DNA of 64,000 bases, from positions 9,424,001 through 9,488,000 of the forward strand of contig NZ_CP102512.1 in assembly GCF_024612015.1 (NCBI RefSeq), given 5' to 3'. The position numbers and the translations under genes were made by a program. This document shows positions 36,112 to 45,348 of the stretch, in pieces. Source of the DNA: Streptomyces sp. CA-210063 (GTDB lineage: Bacteria; Actinomycetota; Actinomycetes; Streptomycetales; Streptomycetaceae). Under the pieces are notes generated by a model, which was not told the origin of the DNA, searched no databases, and saw only the letters and a program-made list of their open reading frames with translations. Positions within the stretch are counted from its first letter, which is position 1; each line of letters opens with the position of its first letter.

Positions 36112-36695
36112 ATGTTCGAGTCACAGGTGCGGGAGGCGGTTTCCCGCCACACGGGCAAGATCTGTGGCATCTCGTTCAGCGCCGACGGGTGGTACGGGTC
36201 CACCAGCGATGGGGACGGCGTAATACGGGCGTGGCAGTTCGGAGACCCTGCGGGAACCGGTGGGTTTGCCCTGCCACCACGACGACGTGTGGACGCCGGT
36301 GTTCAGCCCGGACGGGAAGCGGAAGGTGGCCGCGAGCCTCGACGGCACGGTCTCGGTGGGGAACGGGCCGGCGGCGCGATGCCGGTGTGGAGCGTGGTCT
36401 TCAGTCTGGACGGCCGTCTGCTGGCCACGAGCGGCAACGACGCCATCGTCCAGATCTGAAAGACCCTGCGACAGCAGCCCGTCCTTCGTCCTCTACGGTT
36501 TCGGCGCGTCGTCGACAGCGCGAACTTCGTCTCCGGCGCACGCTGCGTCAGCTCACACGACGACGGCACTGTACGCATGGGGGAGTGCCGACCCTGCGAA
36601 CCGATCGACAAGGTCCTCCCAATTCCCAGGACCACACCACCTGGGACCTGGCACTCGAGGAACGCGCCATCCACCTCGACGAGCCGACCAGGTGA
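36112..36695 (+). pseudogene. Decayed WD40 gene, C-terminal end
   Basis: Blade fragments appear in alternating frames: GKICGISFSADGWYGSTSDG, then DVWTPVFSPDGKRKVAASLD, then PVWSVVFSLDGRLLATSGND with a stop, then SSHDDGTVRMGECRPCEPID. The last frame ends DLALEERAIHLDEPTR, the usual end of STAND-WD40 proteins in Streptomyces. At least two frameshifts and one stop mark it as dead. It is probably the tail of a second WD40 protein that recombined with the gene upstream. Confidence 0.75.
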
Positions 36696-36871
36696 GCCGG
36701 GCCTCCCCCGGTCTGTCCAGCACCCCCAGCCGTTTGTTTGTCCAGGACTCCCAGTCGTCGCTGGACAATGCGCCCGCCGATACGTTCGCCGTCAATCCCG
36801 CAGCGTCGCTGTCGCGGCCGGCTGCCCGGGAGGAGCCAAAACGTACTCTCCTCAGGAAGGACTCAACGCAC

Positions 36872-37411
36872 ATGAAGGGTCTTACAGGGCGACTCGGTAT
36901 CGCCCTCGCCGCAGCACCGCTGTTCGCCTTGATGGCTGGTGTCCCGGCCACTGCCGACGCCGACTCCCCGGTCGGTGTGACGGCAGTGGCAGGCCGGCTG
37001 ATCAACGGCGACGGCGACACCTCGGGGAAGTGCCTCGAGATCACGAACACCGGCAGGGGCGCTGACGTGGTCATGGCCGGGTGCCACAAGAACGCTCACC
37101 AGGGCTGGAACCTCGTATCGGTCGGCGGGGGCTACTACACCGTCAAGAGCCACGACGCGGACGCGGCGGGCAAATGCCTCACCGGCTTCAACGAGAGTTC
37201 CCAGGTGCAGATGCTTGGCTGCAACGGTTTGCGGGACCAGAACTGGTTCTTCATCCAGCGTGCCAACGGTTGGTTCCAGCTGCAAAACCGAACCTGGAGC
37301 AACCAATGCCTCGACGTGGAGGACAACGGCCTGAGTAACGTCGTCCAGACCTGGCTGTGCGGACCGGCCAACAAGGGCAACCAGCTCTGGCACTGGCATT
37401 CTGTCGCCTGA
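36872..37411 (+). CDS. Secreted ricin-type beta-trefoil lectin
   Basis: 179 aa. The signal peptide ends near residue 30 (GVPATADA). The mature part is a beta-trefoil with ricin repeats: GKCLEITNTGRGADVVMAGC, GKCLTGFNESSQVQMLGC and NQCLDVEDNGLSNVVQTWLC, each ending in QxW-like motifs (HQGWNL, DQNWFF, NQLWHW). The six cysteines pair within repeats. It would bind galactose- or xylan-type sugars outside the cell. AGGAAGG precedes the ATG. It stands alone and is convergent with the kinase gene. Confidence 0.88.
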   Translation: MKGLTGRLGIALAAAPLFALMAGVPATADADSPVGVTAVAGRLINGDGDTSGKCLEITNTGRGADVVMAGCHKNAHQGWNLVSVGGGYYTVKSHDADAAGKCLTGFNESSQVQMLGCNGLRDQNWFFIQRANGWFQLQNRTWSNQCLDVEDNGLSNVVQTWLCGPANKGNQLWHWHSVA

Positions 37412-37755
37412 TCGCCTCCCTACCCTGCCGGGTTCGCACGTCGGTCACATGATCACAGCAACGACGCATCCCGATCCGACACGCAGTAGGACCGTGGCGC
37501 GGATTCGGGCGGGAGGGCCTCCTGCGACCAACTGGCTGGGCGAGCCGGATCTCGCGGACGCCACTCGGGCTCCTCAAGACATCGTCTTGGCTCGGGTTCC
37601 CAAGGCATTGGCCACGATGCGCCTCCCTAACCCGAACCGAAAGTGGTCATAGCCGTCGGCACCTGGGAAATCTCAGGTTCGTGTTACCGCTGCCCCGGTA
37701 TCCCTGTCACCCAACAAGCCAAGACACCCCGTCCAGCCGACGCCGCTCCCACGCG
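37412..37755. other. No gene seen
   Basis: The spacer between the lectin gene and the palindrome holds only short, unsupported frames. Confidence 0.4.
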
Positions 37756-37797
37756 CCGCGCTCAGTCCACGGCCGTACGGCCGTGGACTGAGCGCGG
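37756..37797. terminator. 42-bp perfect palindrome
   Basis: Twenty-base arms (37756-37775 and 37778-37797) meet at TA, so all 42 bases are their own reverse complement. It lies between two converging genes (lectin and kinase) and would act as a two-way terminator. The minimal loop is unusual for a terminator and would also suit a dimeric DNA-binding or recombination site. Confidence 0.6.
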
Positions 37798-37977
37798 CCG
37801 CCAGGCGATGCTGCGAGCCCGCGCTCAGCTCGCCGCGATCGTTCGCTCATGTCTGCTGTTCGGCGTCCTCCCAGGCGTGCTTGTCAGGATTTCGGCCCGG
37901 GGTGACGTCATGTCGGGGGTGGGATGTGCCCGGTCTCGGTGATGAAGCTGTCGAGCAGGCCGGGATGAGGATTCTCC

Positions 37978-40080
37978 TCATGGTGTCTGGGTGACGCCGA
38001 CCGTGTACACGCTGCCTTGTCGGGAGACCGCGAAGAGGTGGTCTCTGGTGGCCATGACCGGCGAGCGGTACCAGGGGCCTATGCCGTTGCCGCCGCGGCG
38101 GGGGCGGTGTTGCCAGAGCTGTTCTCCAGTGCGGGCGTCAAGGGCAACCACGCTGACGTCCCCAGCGGCGAGGTAGATGTGACGGCCGACGATGGTGGGC
38201 GGTGCGGAGACACGAACGCCGATACTGGTGCGCCACTGCTTCGCGCCGGTCTTGTCGTCGATCACGGTGACAGTTCCGTTGTGGTGGGCCAGGCACACGA
38301 TGCCGTCCTGAGCCACCGCCCGATGCGTGAGCTGGTTACGAGCCGTCGGATCAGGTGGGAGAGCGATGGTGACCTCGCGGGTACGGGTGTCCAAGCGGAC
38401 CAGAGCGCCGCCTTCGGGCCCGCCAAGCGGGACCTTGAAGTACAGGGCGTCAGGCGTCGATGCCTGGTAGCGCAGTTCACCGTCTGCGGTTGTGCTCCAC
38501 TGCGACCGGCCGGTGTTTCTGTCCAGCGCGGTGACGGTGGTGCGCGAGCCTTCTGCTGTGGTCAGGTAGAGGCCGTGCGCGGTCGCGAACAGGTACGGGA
38601 GGCGGGGGAACGTCCGTGACCACCGGACGGTCCTCGTGGCGAGGTCGACGGCTTCGACCCTGCGTTGGAAGACAAGGAAGAACATGGATCCGGACAGGCG
38701 GATCTCCCGGACGACTTCCTTGAACGTCCTGGTCCACAGGGTCTCTCCAGTGCGGGTGTCCACGGCGCGGAGTCGTTTGTAGTCGCCGTCGTGTTGGGTG
38801 AAAAGGAGGGTGTCGTCCGAGATGCCCAGGAGCTCCACGGCGGCGCGGTACACGTGGGCGTCCGGCCGTCCGTCGCCATCCGTGTCCTCCCCACTTTCAT
38901 GGACGGGGATCGCGTGCCGCCAGGAAATCGAGCCGTCGTCCGCGTCGAGGCGCAGCAAAGTCCGGTCGCCGACCTCGCAGTAGATGGCGTCCGGGCCGGG
39001 CATACAGTCCTCCGACGCGCCCAGATCGTGGCGGATCTTCGTCTCCCATGGCCTCCACCCGGCGGGCGCCGAGTATGCCCGCTCTGTGCCGGCGGTCTGC
39101 GACGAGAGCCACGATGCAGGCATCCCGTCGGCGACCACGATGGTCCCGCCGGTGGCCGCAACAGCCAGGGCCGTCACTCCCGCCACCCAGGCGGGCACGG
39201 GCCGGGTCGCCCTCCGCAGCACTCCCGCGCACGCCGCGCGCACCACAGCCGTCCACGCGGCAGCTCTGGGGGACGGCGTAGAGGCAGCGCCCAGAGCCGC
39301 CAGGATCTCGCCGACGCCGATGCGGTCGGCCGGATTCTTGGCCAGACAGTCCGCCACAACCGCGCGGATACCGTCAGGTACGTCGGCGAGGTCCGGCTCT
39401 TCGTGGACGACCTGATAGGCCGCAGCGAAGGGGCTGTCGGCACCGAACGGGCTGCGCCCGGTGGCTGCGAAGGCGAGCACGCACCCGAGGGCGAACACAT
39501 CGGCGGCCGGCCCGGCGTCCTTGCCGGAGAGGAACTGTTCGGGTGCCATGAACGCCGGCGTACCGACCACTTGCCCCGTCTCGGTCAACGGGTGGCCGTC
39601 CAAGGCCCGGGCGATGCCGAAGTCGATGACCCGCGGGCCGTCCGAGGTCAGCAGGACGTTCCCCGGTTTGAGATCGCGGTGGACCACGCCCGCGCGATGG
39701 ATGTCATGCAGCGCAACGGCCAGAGCCCGGGCTAAACGGAGTAACTCGTCATTCCCCAGCGGGCCCTGCCGGTCCACGCGCTCGGCCAGGGACTCGCCCG
39801 GCACGTACAGGGTGGCCATCCACGGTTCCGGCGCGTGCGGGTCGGCGTCGACCACCGGCGCGGTGAAACGGCTGTGCACCATCCGTGCCGCAGCCACCTC
39901 AAGTTCGAAACGCGACCGGAACTCCCGGTCCTCGGCCCACTCACGGCGGACGACTTTCAAGGCGACCGTGCGTCCGCGGGGCGAGCGGGCCAGATACACC
40001 ACGCCCATCCCGCCCGCGCCCAACCGACCATCCAGCCGGTAGCCACCCACTTCGGTGGGATCGTCCTTCAACAGCGTCAC
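37978..40080 (-). CDS. Membrane Ser/Thr kinase with PQQ-type propeller
   Basis: 700 aa. The kinase domain spans residues 14-265: LGAGGMGVVYLA, VALK (Lys42), HRDLKPGNVLL, VIDFGIA and FMAPEQFLSG, complete and apparently active. A TM helix follows near 300 (WVAGVTALAVAATGGTIVV). The outside part carries PQQ-like beta-propeller repeats (DADDGSISWRHAI, DTRTGETLWTRTF, DRNTGRSQWSTT, DDKTGAKQWRTS, DARTGEQLWQH). GTG 40080 gives VTLLKDDPTEVGGYRL, the usual kinase start, with GAGGGAG upstream. It could sense an extracellular state and phosphorylate cell proteins. It is the last intact gene of insert B. Confidence 0.92.
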   Translation of the reverse strand: MTLLKDDPTEVGGYRLDGRLGAGGMGVVYLARSPRGRTVALKVVRREWAEDREFRSRFELEVAAARMVHSRFTAPVVDADPHAPEPWMATLYVPGESLAERVDRQGPLGNDELLRLARALAVALHDIHRAGVVHRDLKPGNVLLTSDGPRVIDFGIARALDGHPLTETGQVVGTPAFMAPEQFLSGKDAGPAADVFALGCVLAFAATGRSPFGADSPFAAAYQVVHEEPDLADVPDGIRAVVADCLAKNPADRIGVGEILAALGAASTPSPRAAAWTAVVRAACAGVLRRATRPVPAWVAGVTALAVAATGGTIVVADGMPASWLSSQTAGTERAYSAPAGWRPWETKIRHDLGASEDCMPGPDAIYCEVGDRTLLRLDADDGSISWRHAIPVHESGEDTDGDGRPDAHVYRAAVELLGISDDTLLFTQHDGDYKRLRAVDTRTGETLWTRTFKEVVREIRLSGSMFFLVFQRRVEAVDLATRTVRWSRTFPRLPYLFATAHGLYLTTAEGSRTTVTALDRNTGRSQWSTTADGELRYQASTPDALYFKVPLGGPEGGALVRLDTRTREVTIALPPDPTARNQLTHRAVAQDGIVCLAHHNGTVTVIDDKTGAKQWRTSIGVRVSAPPTIVGRHIYLAAGDVSVVALDARTGEQLWQHRPRRGGNGIGPWYRSPVMATRDHLFAVSRQGSVYTVGVTQTP

Positions 40081-40595
40081 CCAGGCTCCCTCGCGGGTGA
40101 CGCTTGCAGCTCGGCTGTGTGCGCCCCCGGCTTGATGTCCAACAGCACGACGACAGCGGCAAGTTACCGCTGCCAGGAGCATCACCGAGAGCCCAACGGA
40201 CACTGTGGCACTGCTGTGACAGAGGCCCTTTCCGAAGAGAGAGACCCACCGCGAGCCAGCGAAGCAGCAGGTCGAACACATTCGGGCAGATCTTCGGTTC
40301 GTCGAGGTCACGTCCGCTGGAGTGGGGTATTGGCGGCTCCTGGGTGCTCTCGATTTGACGCTGTGCGGTGAGGTTGGCGGGCGGGACCGTCCAGCTCGCC
40401 AAAACAGTCCCGTCGGTTTCTGATCCGACCACGTGGAGGCCCCTCGCTCTGTTCGACTCAGGACGGCGTGTCCAGTGGAACGCCCGCCTGCAGAGTGCCG
40501 AGCTGGCCCGGCGGGCCGAGGTGCGTCCTGATCTCGCGGCCTCCGCACAGCGGTTGACGGCACTGTTCGCCGCACAGGACACCACCGACGGCCTG
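40081..40595. other. No recognised gene
   Basis: Frames exist, such as one ending TLFAAQDTTDGLLPTVDL-like residues before 40625, but none is recognisable or has a good start. It is treated as scar sequence at the right end of insert B. Confidence 0.4.
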
Positions 40596-40841
40596 CTACC
40601 CACCGTCGATCTGCCGGTGTTGTAGAGGTCGGTGATCCATGTCGGCCACCGGCCAGTCCGACGACGGCGACTCGTTGCGCCGGGCCCGCGACACCCAGCT
40701 GTGCAGCGTCCCAGGGTGGATATCCAGGTCCTCGGCCGCCTCCGGCCTCCGGCGGCGGTGGGTGGGTCGGAGGGGCGGAGCCTCCGCCCGCTGGAAAGGA
40801 AATCCGCTGCGCAGCAGTTGGACCCTTCTTGTCGTCGACAA
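40596..40841 (-). pseudogene. IS3-type OrfA scrap
   Basis: The frame contains RRPEAAEDLDIHPGTLHSWV then SRARRNE, which resembles the helix-turn-helix of IS3 OrfA proteins (VAxDLGIxxxTLxxWVxxA). The ends do not match, so only a fragment remains. This call is tentative. Confidence 0.35.
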
Positions 40842-40908
40842 CGTGACGTGGGTCTTCCTGGCGGAGCCTCTGTGCAGAGCTCCTGGTCGGGCTTGGGTAG
40901 GGGCGCTC

Positions 40909-40926
40909 AGTGGACGCGTAGTGGAC
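40909..40926. promoter_or_regulatory. AGTGGAC arm-type repeats, right end of insert B
   Basis: AGTGGACGCGTAGTGGAC differs by one base from 18940-18957 at the left end. It lies about 120 bp inside att core copy 3. A matched pair at both ends supports copies 2 and 3 being attL and attR of one element. Confidence 0.55.
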
Positions 40927-41042
40927 GGAAGGATTGGGAAAGAGCGAGAAGACCGAAGAAGGGTCTGCTCGCCCTCGGCCCTCTGATCTGCGAAAACAGG
41001 AAGATCGAAGCAAGACTGAAGCGGGTATGGAAGATCGCGAAA

Positions 41043-41088
41043 GGACTCATAATCCGTCGGCCGTGGGTTCGAGTCCCACCCGCCCCAC
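41043..41088 (+). repeat. tRNA 3'-half / attachment core, copy 3
   Basis: The same 46-bp core as at 9957 and 18792. Its left flank matches that of copy 2 (element end) and its right flank matches that of copy 1. It marks the right boundary of insert B. No 5' tRNA half is present. Confidence 0.8.
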
Positions 41089-41870
41089 TTCAGCAGGGCT
41101 CTGACCTGCGGAAACGTTCATTTTGTCCTGTCGGATCGGCAACTTTGCCTGAATGGACTGAATCCGCTGCTCGCGAGTTTGGGGCCAGGTTGGTCTGCGT
41201 CGGCTGACGTTCCTCTGACCTGCACGTATGCGCGCGGATGCGTGGCTGGTGAGACGTGCTCTGGTCGGCTCTGCTGCGACAGGGCAATGAATTGAGGCCA
41301 TCCTGAGGCCGACGGTACCGGGGAAGCGTGTCGATGGCGGCGGGACCAACCGTGCTCCCGCGGGTTCTGCCTGGTGGTCTTTTCGTTGCCGAACCGAGCA
41401 AATGCACGTTCGAGAGCCTGTTCGCCGCAGGACCGGTACGCAAGGGGTTGTGTCCGGTTTGATCACGTGATGTGGAGGATGGCGAGGGGGCGGAAAGCGT
41501 TGCTGGCGGGGTGGGAGAGTCGGCGGCGATGTTCGCGTCGTCTTCGCCCGCCACGGCTTCTGCCGTGCCGAAGCCGACCAGCTTGAGCACCGGACTCGAA
41601 GCCGAGCTGATCGGCGCGCGGAGGGGCGCTGCGAGCGGGTCTTGCGGCGCGACGAAGGCGACGAGGACGGTCTCGGTTTCGTCAGGCCGGTGACTGGACA
41701 CCTCGGCAACCACGGCCCAGGCGTGGCGACGCTGCCCGCGGACGGACCGTCAGCGCACAGACGCGTGACCCGGGTCTGTCGCGCCTGGCCAAGAGCCTGT
41801 CGCCTGTTGCCTACCCGCCGGCTGCCGGAACTTCGACGATCGAGACAGACACGATCCGAGGGGAAGACAG
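41089..41870. other. Right flank of att copy 3, then no gene
   Basis: The first about 110 bp repeat the flank of copy 1 (CTCTGACCTGCGGAAACG, GACTGAATCCGCTGCTCGCG). The remainder to the molybdoenzyme start holds no gene I can support. AGGGGAAGACAG immediately before 41871 is the ribosome site of the next gene. Confidence 0.5.
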
Positions 41871-44015
41871 ATGAGCGCAACAGCAGCGACCGGTACTGTC
41901 GAGGTGCGGGGTGCGTGTCCGCACGACTGCCCCGACACCTGCGCGATGAGGATCACCGTCACGGACGGCAAGGCCGTGAGCGTGACCGGCGACCGGGAGC
42001 ACCCGTACACGCGCGGTGGCCTGTGTGTGAAGGTCGACAACTATCTGGACCGGGTGTACAGCCCGGACCGTGTGCTGTACCCGATGCGGCGTACGGGGCC
42101 GAAGGGCAGCGGACAGTTCGAGCGGGTCACCTGGGACCAGGCGCTGGACGAGATCGCGGACCGGTTCCGGGCGATCTCCGCGGAGTTCGGGCCCGAGGCC
42201 GTCATGCCGTGCAGCTACCTCGGCACGCAGGGGATCCTCAACGGCCTCAACGTGGGCGACCCCTTCTTCGCCAAGCTGGGCGCCACCATCGCCGAGCGCA
42301 CCTACTGCGACTCCGGCTCGTGCACCGCGTACACGATGACCATCGGCGACTGTGCGGGAGTGGACCCCGAAAGCCTGGTCCACTCCAAGTTCATCCTCAT
42401 CTGGGCCTGCAACGTGATGAGCACCAATCTTCACCTGTGGCCCTTCATCGCCGAAGCCCGCAAACGGGGCGCCACCGTGGTCGTGGTGGACCCGGTGAAG
42501 ACCCGTACCGCGAAGGCGGCCGACTGGCACATCCCGATCCGGCCGGGCACCGACGGTGCCCTCGCGCTGGCGATGATGAACGTGATCATCGAAGAGGGAC
42601 TCACCGATGACGACTACATCGCCGACTACACCGTCGGATATGAGGAGTTGGCCGAGCGCGTACGGAAGTACTCACCGGAGTGGGCCGCCGAGGAGACCGG
42701 CGTTCCGGCCGAGGACATCCGTAAGCTGGCCCGCGCGTACGCCACCGCGCAGCCGTCCGTCATCCGGATCGGTGTGGCCGTCGAGCGGCACGCCGGCGGT
42801 GGCCAGACGGTACGGGCGCTCGCCTGCCTGCCCGGGCTGGTCGGCGCGTGGCGCAAGCCCGGTGGCGGGATTCTGCAGTTGCCGCTGTGGGCGTTCCCGG
42901 TCAACTGGGGCGCGATGATGCATCCGGAGATGCTCGAACCCGGCAAGCGGGTCGTGAACCAGTATCTGCTGGGGCAGGCGCTGACCGGCGGTCTCGAACT
43001 GGACCCGCCGATCAAGGCGCTGGTGGTCTACAACTCCAACCCGGTGGTCGTGTGCCCGGACCAGGAGAGGCTGATCAAGGGGCTGCGGCGCGACGACCTG
43101 TTCACCGTGGTCAGTGAGCAGTTCATGACCGACACCGCCCAGTTCGCCGACATCGTGCTGCCCGCCACCACGCAGCTGGAGCAGGACGACATCATGTTCT
43201 CCTGGGGCCACCTCTACGTCACCTACAACCACCGCTCGATCGAGCCGCTCGGCGAAGCCGTGCCCAACACGGAGCTGTTCCGGCGGCTGGCGGCGCGCAT
43301 GGGCTTCACCGAGCCGGTGTTCCGGCGCACGGACGAGGAGATGATCGCCGAGGCGTTCGACTGGTCGGCGCCCGCCATGCAGGGCATCACCCTCGAGTCA
43401 CTGCGGGAGAAGGGCTGGCAGCGGCTGACCGTGCCGCCGCCGGACCAGTACGCCCCCTACGCGGAGGGCAACTTCCCCACCCCGTCCGGCAAGGTGGAGC
43501 TCAAGTCCTCCATCGCGGAAGCCGTAGGGAACTTCGTGGTCCCGCTGTTCCGGCAAGGCTCCAACGACCACCAGCCGGGCACGCCGGTCGATCCGCTGCC
43601 GCACTACATCCCGCCTCGCGAATCGGCGCGCGCGAACCCCGAACTGGCCGCGCGGCATCCGCTCAACCTGGTCACCCCGAAGCCGCATGCCTACCTGAAC
43701 TCCAGCAGCGCCAACCTGCCGCTCCACCGGCGCGTGCAGGGCGAGCCCACCGTCCTCATCCACCCCGACGACGCCGCCGAGCGCGGTATCGCCACCGGCG
43801 ACGACGTGCGGGTGTTCAACGACCGCGGCTCGTTCGTGGTGAAGGCGAAGGCGGACAAGTCCGTCCTGGCGGGCGTCGCCGTGTCGGCGTACGGCGGCTG
43901 GCGTATGCACACGAAGTCGCTGTCCACGATGGCGTCCCTGAACCCCACCGCCTTCGCCGACCTGGGCAACGCGCCCACGTTCTCCGACACCCTCGTCCAG
44001 ATAGAGAAGGCCTGA
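41871..44015 (+). CDS. Molybdopterin oxidoreductase (MopB/DMSO reductase family)
   Basis: 714 aa. N-terminal 4Fe-4S ligands are CPHDCPDTC and the Cys of GGLCVK. Then come the bis-MGD domains: RVTWDQALDEIADRFR, PCSYLGTQGILNG, IWACNVMSTN (the N-x-x-x-T/S step), VVVVDPVKTRTA, VVYNSNPVVVCPD and DIVLPATTQLEQDD. The C-terminal dinucleotide-binding domain is LNLVTPKPHAYLNSSSANLP to ADLGNAPTF. The Mo ligand is probably in the RTYCDSGSC segment (Cys or Ser, not decidable here). There is no Tat signal, so it is cytoplasmic. The ferredoxin and reductase downstream would supply or take electrons. The substrate is unknown. Confidence 0.9.
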   Translation: MSATAATGTVEVRGACPHDCPDTCAMRITVTDGKAVSVTGDREHPYTRGGLCVKVDNYLDRVYSPDRVLYPMRRTGPKGSGQFERVTWDQALDEIADRFRAISAEFGPEAVMPCSYLGTQGILNGLNVGDPFFAKLGATIAERTYCDSGSCTAYTMTIGDCAGVDPESLVHSKFILIWACNVMSTNLHLWPFIAEARKRGATVVVVDPVKTRTAKAADWHIPIRPGTDGALALAMMNVIIEEGLTDDDYIADYTVGYEELAERVRKYSPEWAAEETGVPAEDIRKLARAYATAQPSVIRIGVAVERHAGGGQTVRALACLPGLVGAWRKPGGGILQLPLWAFPVNWGAMMHPEMLEPGKRVVNQYLLGQALTGGLELDPPIKALVVYNSNPVVVCPDQERLIKGLRRDDLFTVVSEQFMTDTAQFADIVLPATTQLEQDDIMFSWGHLYVTYNHRSIEPLGEAVPNTELFRRLAARMGFTEPVFRRTDEEMIAEAFDWSAPAMQGITLESLREKGWQRLTVPPPDQYAPYAEGNFPTPSGKVELKSSIAEAVGNFVVPLFRQGSNDHQPGTPVDPLPHYIPPRESARANPELAARHPLNLVTPKPHAYLNSSSANLPLHRRVQGEPTVLIHPDDAAERGIATGDDVRVFNDRGSFVVKAKADKSVLAGVAVSAYGGWRMHTKSLSTMASLNPTAFADLGNAPTFSDTLVQIEKA

Positions 44016-44017
44016 CC

Positions 44018-44344
44018 ATGGCTTACGTCGTGACCGACGCCTGCGTGGACATCCTCGACCAGTCCTGCGTCGAGGAATGTCCGGTGGACTGCATCTACCA
44101 GGGGGACCGGATGATGTACATCCACCCCGACGAATGCGTCGACTGCGGGAAGTGCATGACCGTCTGCCCCAGCGACGCGATCCACTGGGAGCACAGGATT
44201 CCCGTGGAACTGGCCCCGTTCACCACGGCCGCCGTCGAGTTCTTCGAAGAGCACGAGGACGCGGCCGGCGGTGCGTCCTCGCGCGGACCCGTCGGTGTCG
44301 ACCACCCCCTGCTGCGGGAAAGGCGTGCCACCGGTGAAGGCTGA
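44018..44344 (+). CDS. 7Fe/8Fe-type ferredoxin
   Basis: 108 aa with a bacterial ferredoxin core: [12 protein letters not shown] for one cluster and [16 protein letters not shown] for the second. The first set has the altered spacing of FdxA-type (3Fe-4S plus 4Fe-4S) ferredoxins. A 40-residue acidic tail follows. It starts two bases after the molybdoenzyme stop and overlaps the reductase gene by 11 bases, so all three are made together and it is the likely electron shuttle between them. Confidence 0.9.
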   Translation: MAYVVTDACVDILDQSCVEECPVDCIYQGDRMMYIHPDECVDCGKCMTVCPSDAIHWEHRIPVELAPFTTAAVEFFEEHEDAAGGASSRGPVGVDHPLLRERRATGEG

Positions 44345-45341
44345 GCACGAGACCGGCTGCGGCGCCGACGGGTACGCCAGCGATCTGCTGATCGTCGGCG
44401 CCGGGCCGGTCGGTCTCTACGCGGCCTACTACGCCGGGTTCCGGGGCATGTCGGTCACGGTGATCGACGCGCTCGAACAGCCCGGCGGCCAGATGGCGGC
44501 GCTGTATCCCGAGAAGAAGGTCTACGACGTCGCCGGATTCCCCGCCGTGAAGGCGCAGGACCTCGTCGACGCCCTGGTCCGGCAGGCGTCGCAGGCGAAG
44601 CCCCGGTACCTGCTGGGCCACACCGCGCAGGCCCTTGAGGACACGGCGGACGGCATCGCCGTCACCACCCACCGGGGCATCGTGGTGACGGCGAAGGCCG
44701 TACTGGTCACCGGCGGGATCGGCAGTTTCACGCCGCGCCCGCTGCCCGCGGGCTCCGAGTACGAGAACCGCGGCCTGCGCTACTTCGTGCCGAAGCCGAC
44801 CGAACTCACCGGCGCCGACGTGGTGGTCGTCGGCGGCGGGGACTCCGCGGTGGACTGGGCGCTGGCGCTCGAACCCCTCGCCCGCTCGGTCGCGCTGGTC
44901 CACCGCCGGCCGCGGTTCCGGGCACACGAGCACAGCGTCCGGCTGCTGCGCACGTCGTCGGTGCGGCTGTACACCCCGCACGAGGTACAGCGGATCAGCG
45001 GCGAGACCCGCGTGGAACAGGTGGAGCTGAGCAACCTCGAGACCGGCGCGACCGAGAGCCTGCGGGCGGACGCCGTGGTGGCCGCGCTCGGCTTCGTCGC
45101 GAACCTCGGCCCGCTCGCGACGTGGGGGCTCGACATGCGGGGCCGGCACATCGCGGTCGACCGGACCATGCGCACCAGCCGGCCGCGCGTGTACGCCGCC
45201 GGCGACATCGCCGACTACGACGGCAAGGTCGCGCTGATCTCGGTCGGCTTCGGCGAGGCCGCACTCGCCGTGAACCACCTCGCGCCCGTGGTCGATCCCA
45301 CGCTGGGCACCGTGCCGGGGCACTCCAGCGACGGCCTGTGA
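44334..45341 (+). CDS. Ferredoxin-NADP+ reductase, thioredoxin-reductase-like
   Basis: 335 aa. The FAD fold [20 protein letters not shown] is followed by the family motif [20 protein letters not shown], the NADPH motif [17 protein letters not shown] and the closing [20 protein letters not shown]. It lacks the CxxC pair of thioredoxin reductases, as expected for the FNR type. GTG 44334 is chosen for spacing to GGGAAAGG; GTG 44325 is also in frame. It links NADPH to the neighbouring ferredoxin and so to the molybdoenzyme. Confidence 0.9.
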   Translation: MKAEHETGCGADGYASDLLIVGAGPVGLYAAYYAGFRGMSVTVIDALEQPGGQMAALYPEKKVYDVAGFPAVKAQDLVDALVRQASQAKPRYLLGHTAQALEDTADGIAVTTHRGIVVTAKAVLVTGGIGSFTPRPLPAGSEYENRGLRYFVPKPTELTGADVVVVGGGDSAVDWALALEPLARSVALVHRRPRFRAHEHSVRLLRTSSVRLYTPHEVQRISGETRVEQVELSNLETGATESLRADAVVAALGFVANLGPLATWGLDMRGRHIAVDRTMRTSRPRVYAAGDIADYDGKVALISVGFGEAALAVNHLAPVVDPTLGTVPGHSSDGL

Positions 45342-45348
45342 GCGGCCC

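Noticed and set aside
37978..41013. 1,011-residue version of the kinase
   Set aside because: The extra 311 residues are Arg/Ser/Pro-rich, cross scar sequence and precede the normal kinase start at GTG 40080 with its ribosome site.
41090..41713. 207-codon minus-strand frame before the molybdoenzyme
   Set aside because: Its start looks faintly like an adenylation-domain tail (ETVLVAFVAP), but the rest has no motifs and it runs into the att repeat.
44271..45341. Longer ferredoxin reductase start at 44271
   Set aside because: It would overlap the ferredoxin gene by 74 bp; GTG 44334 has better spacing and starts close to the FAD motif.
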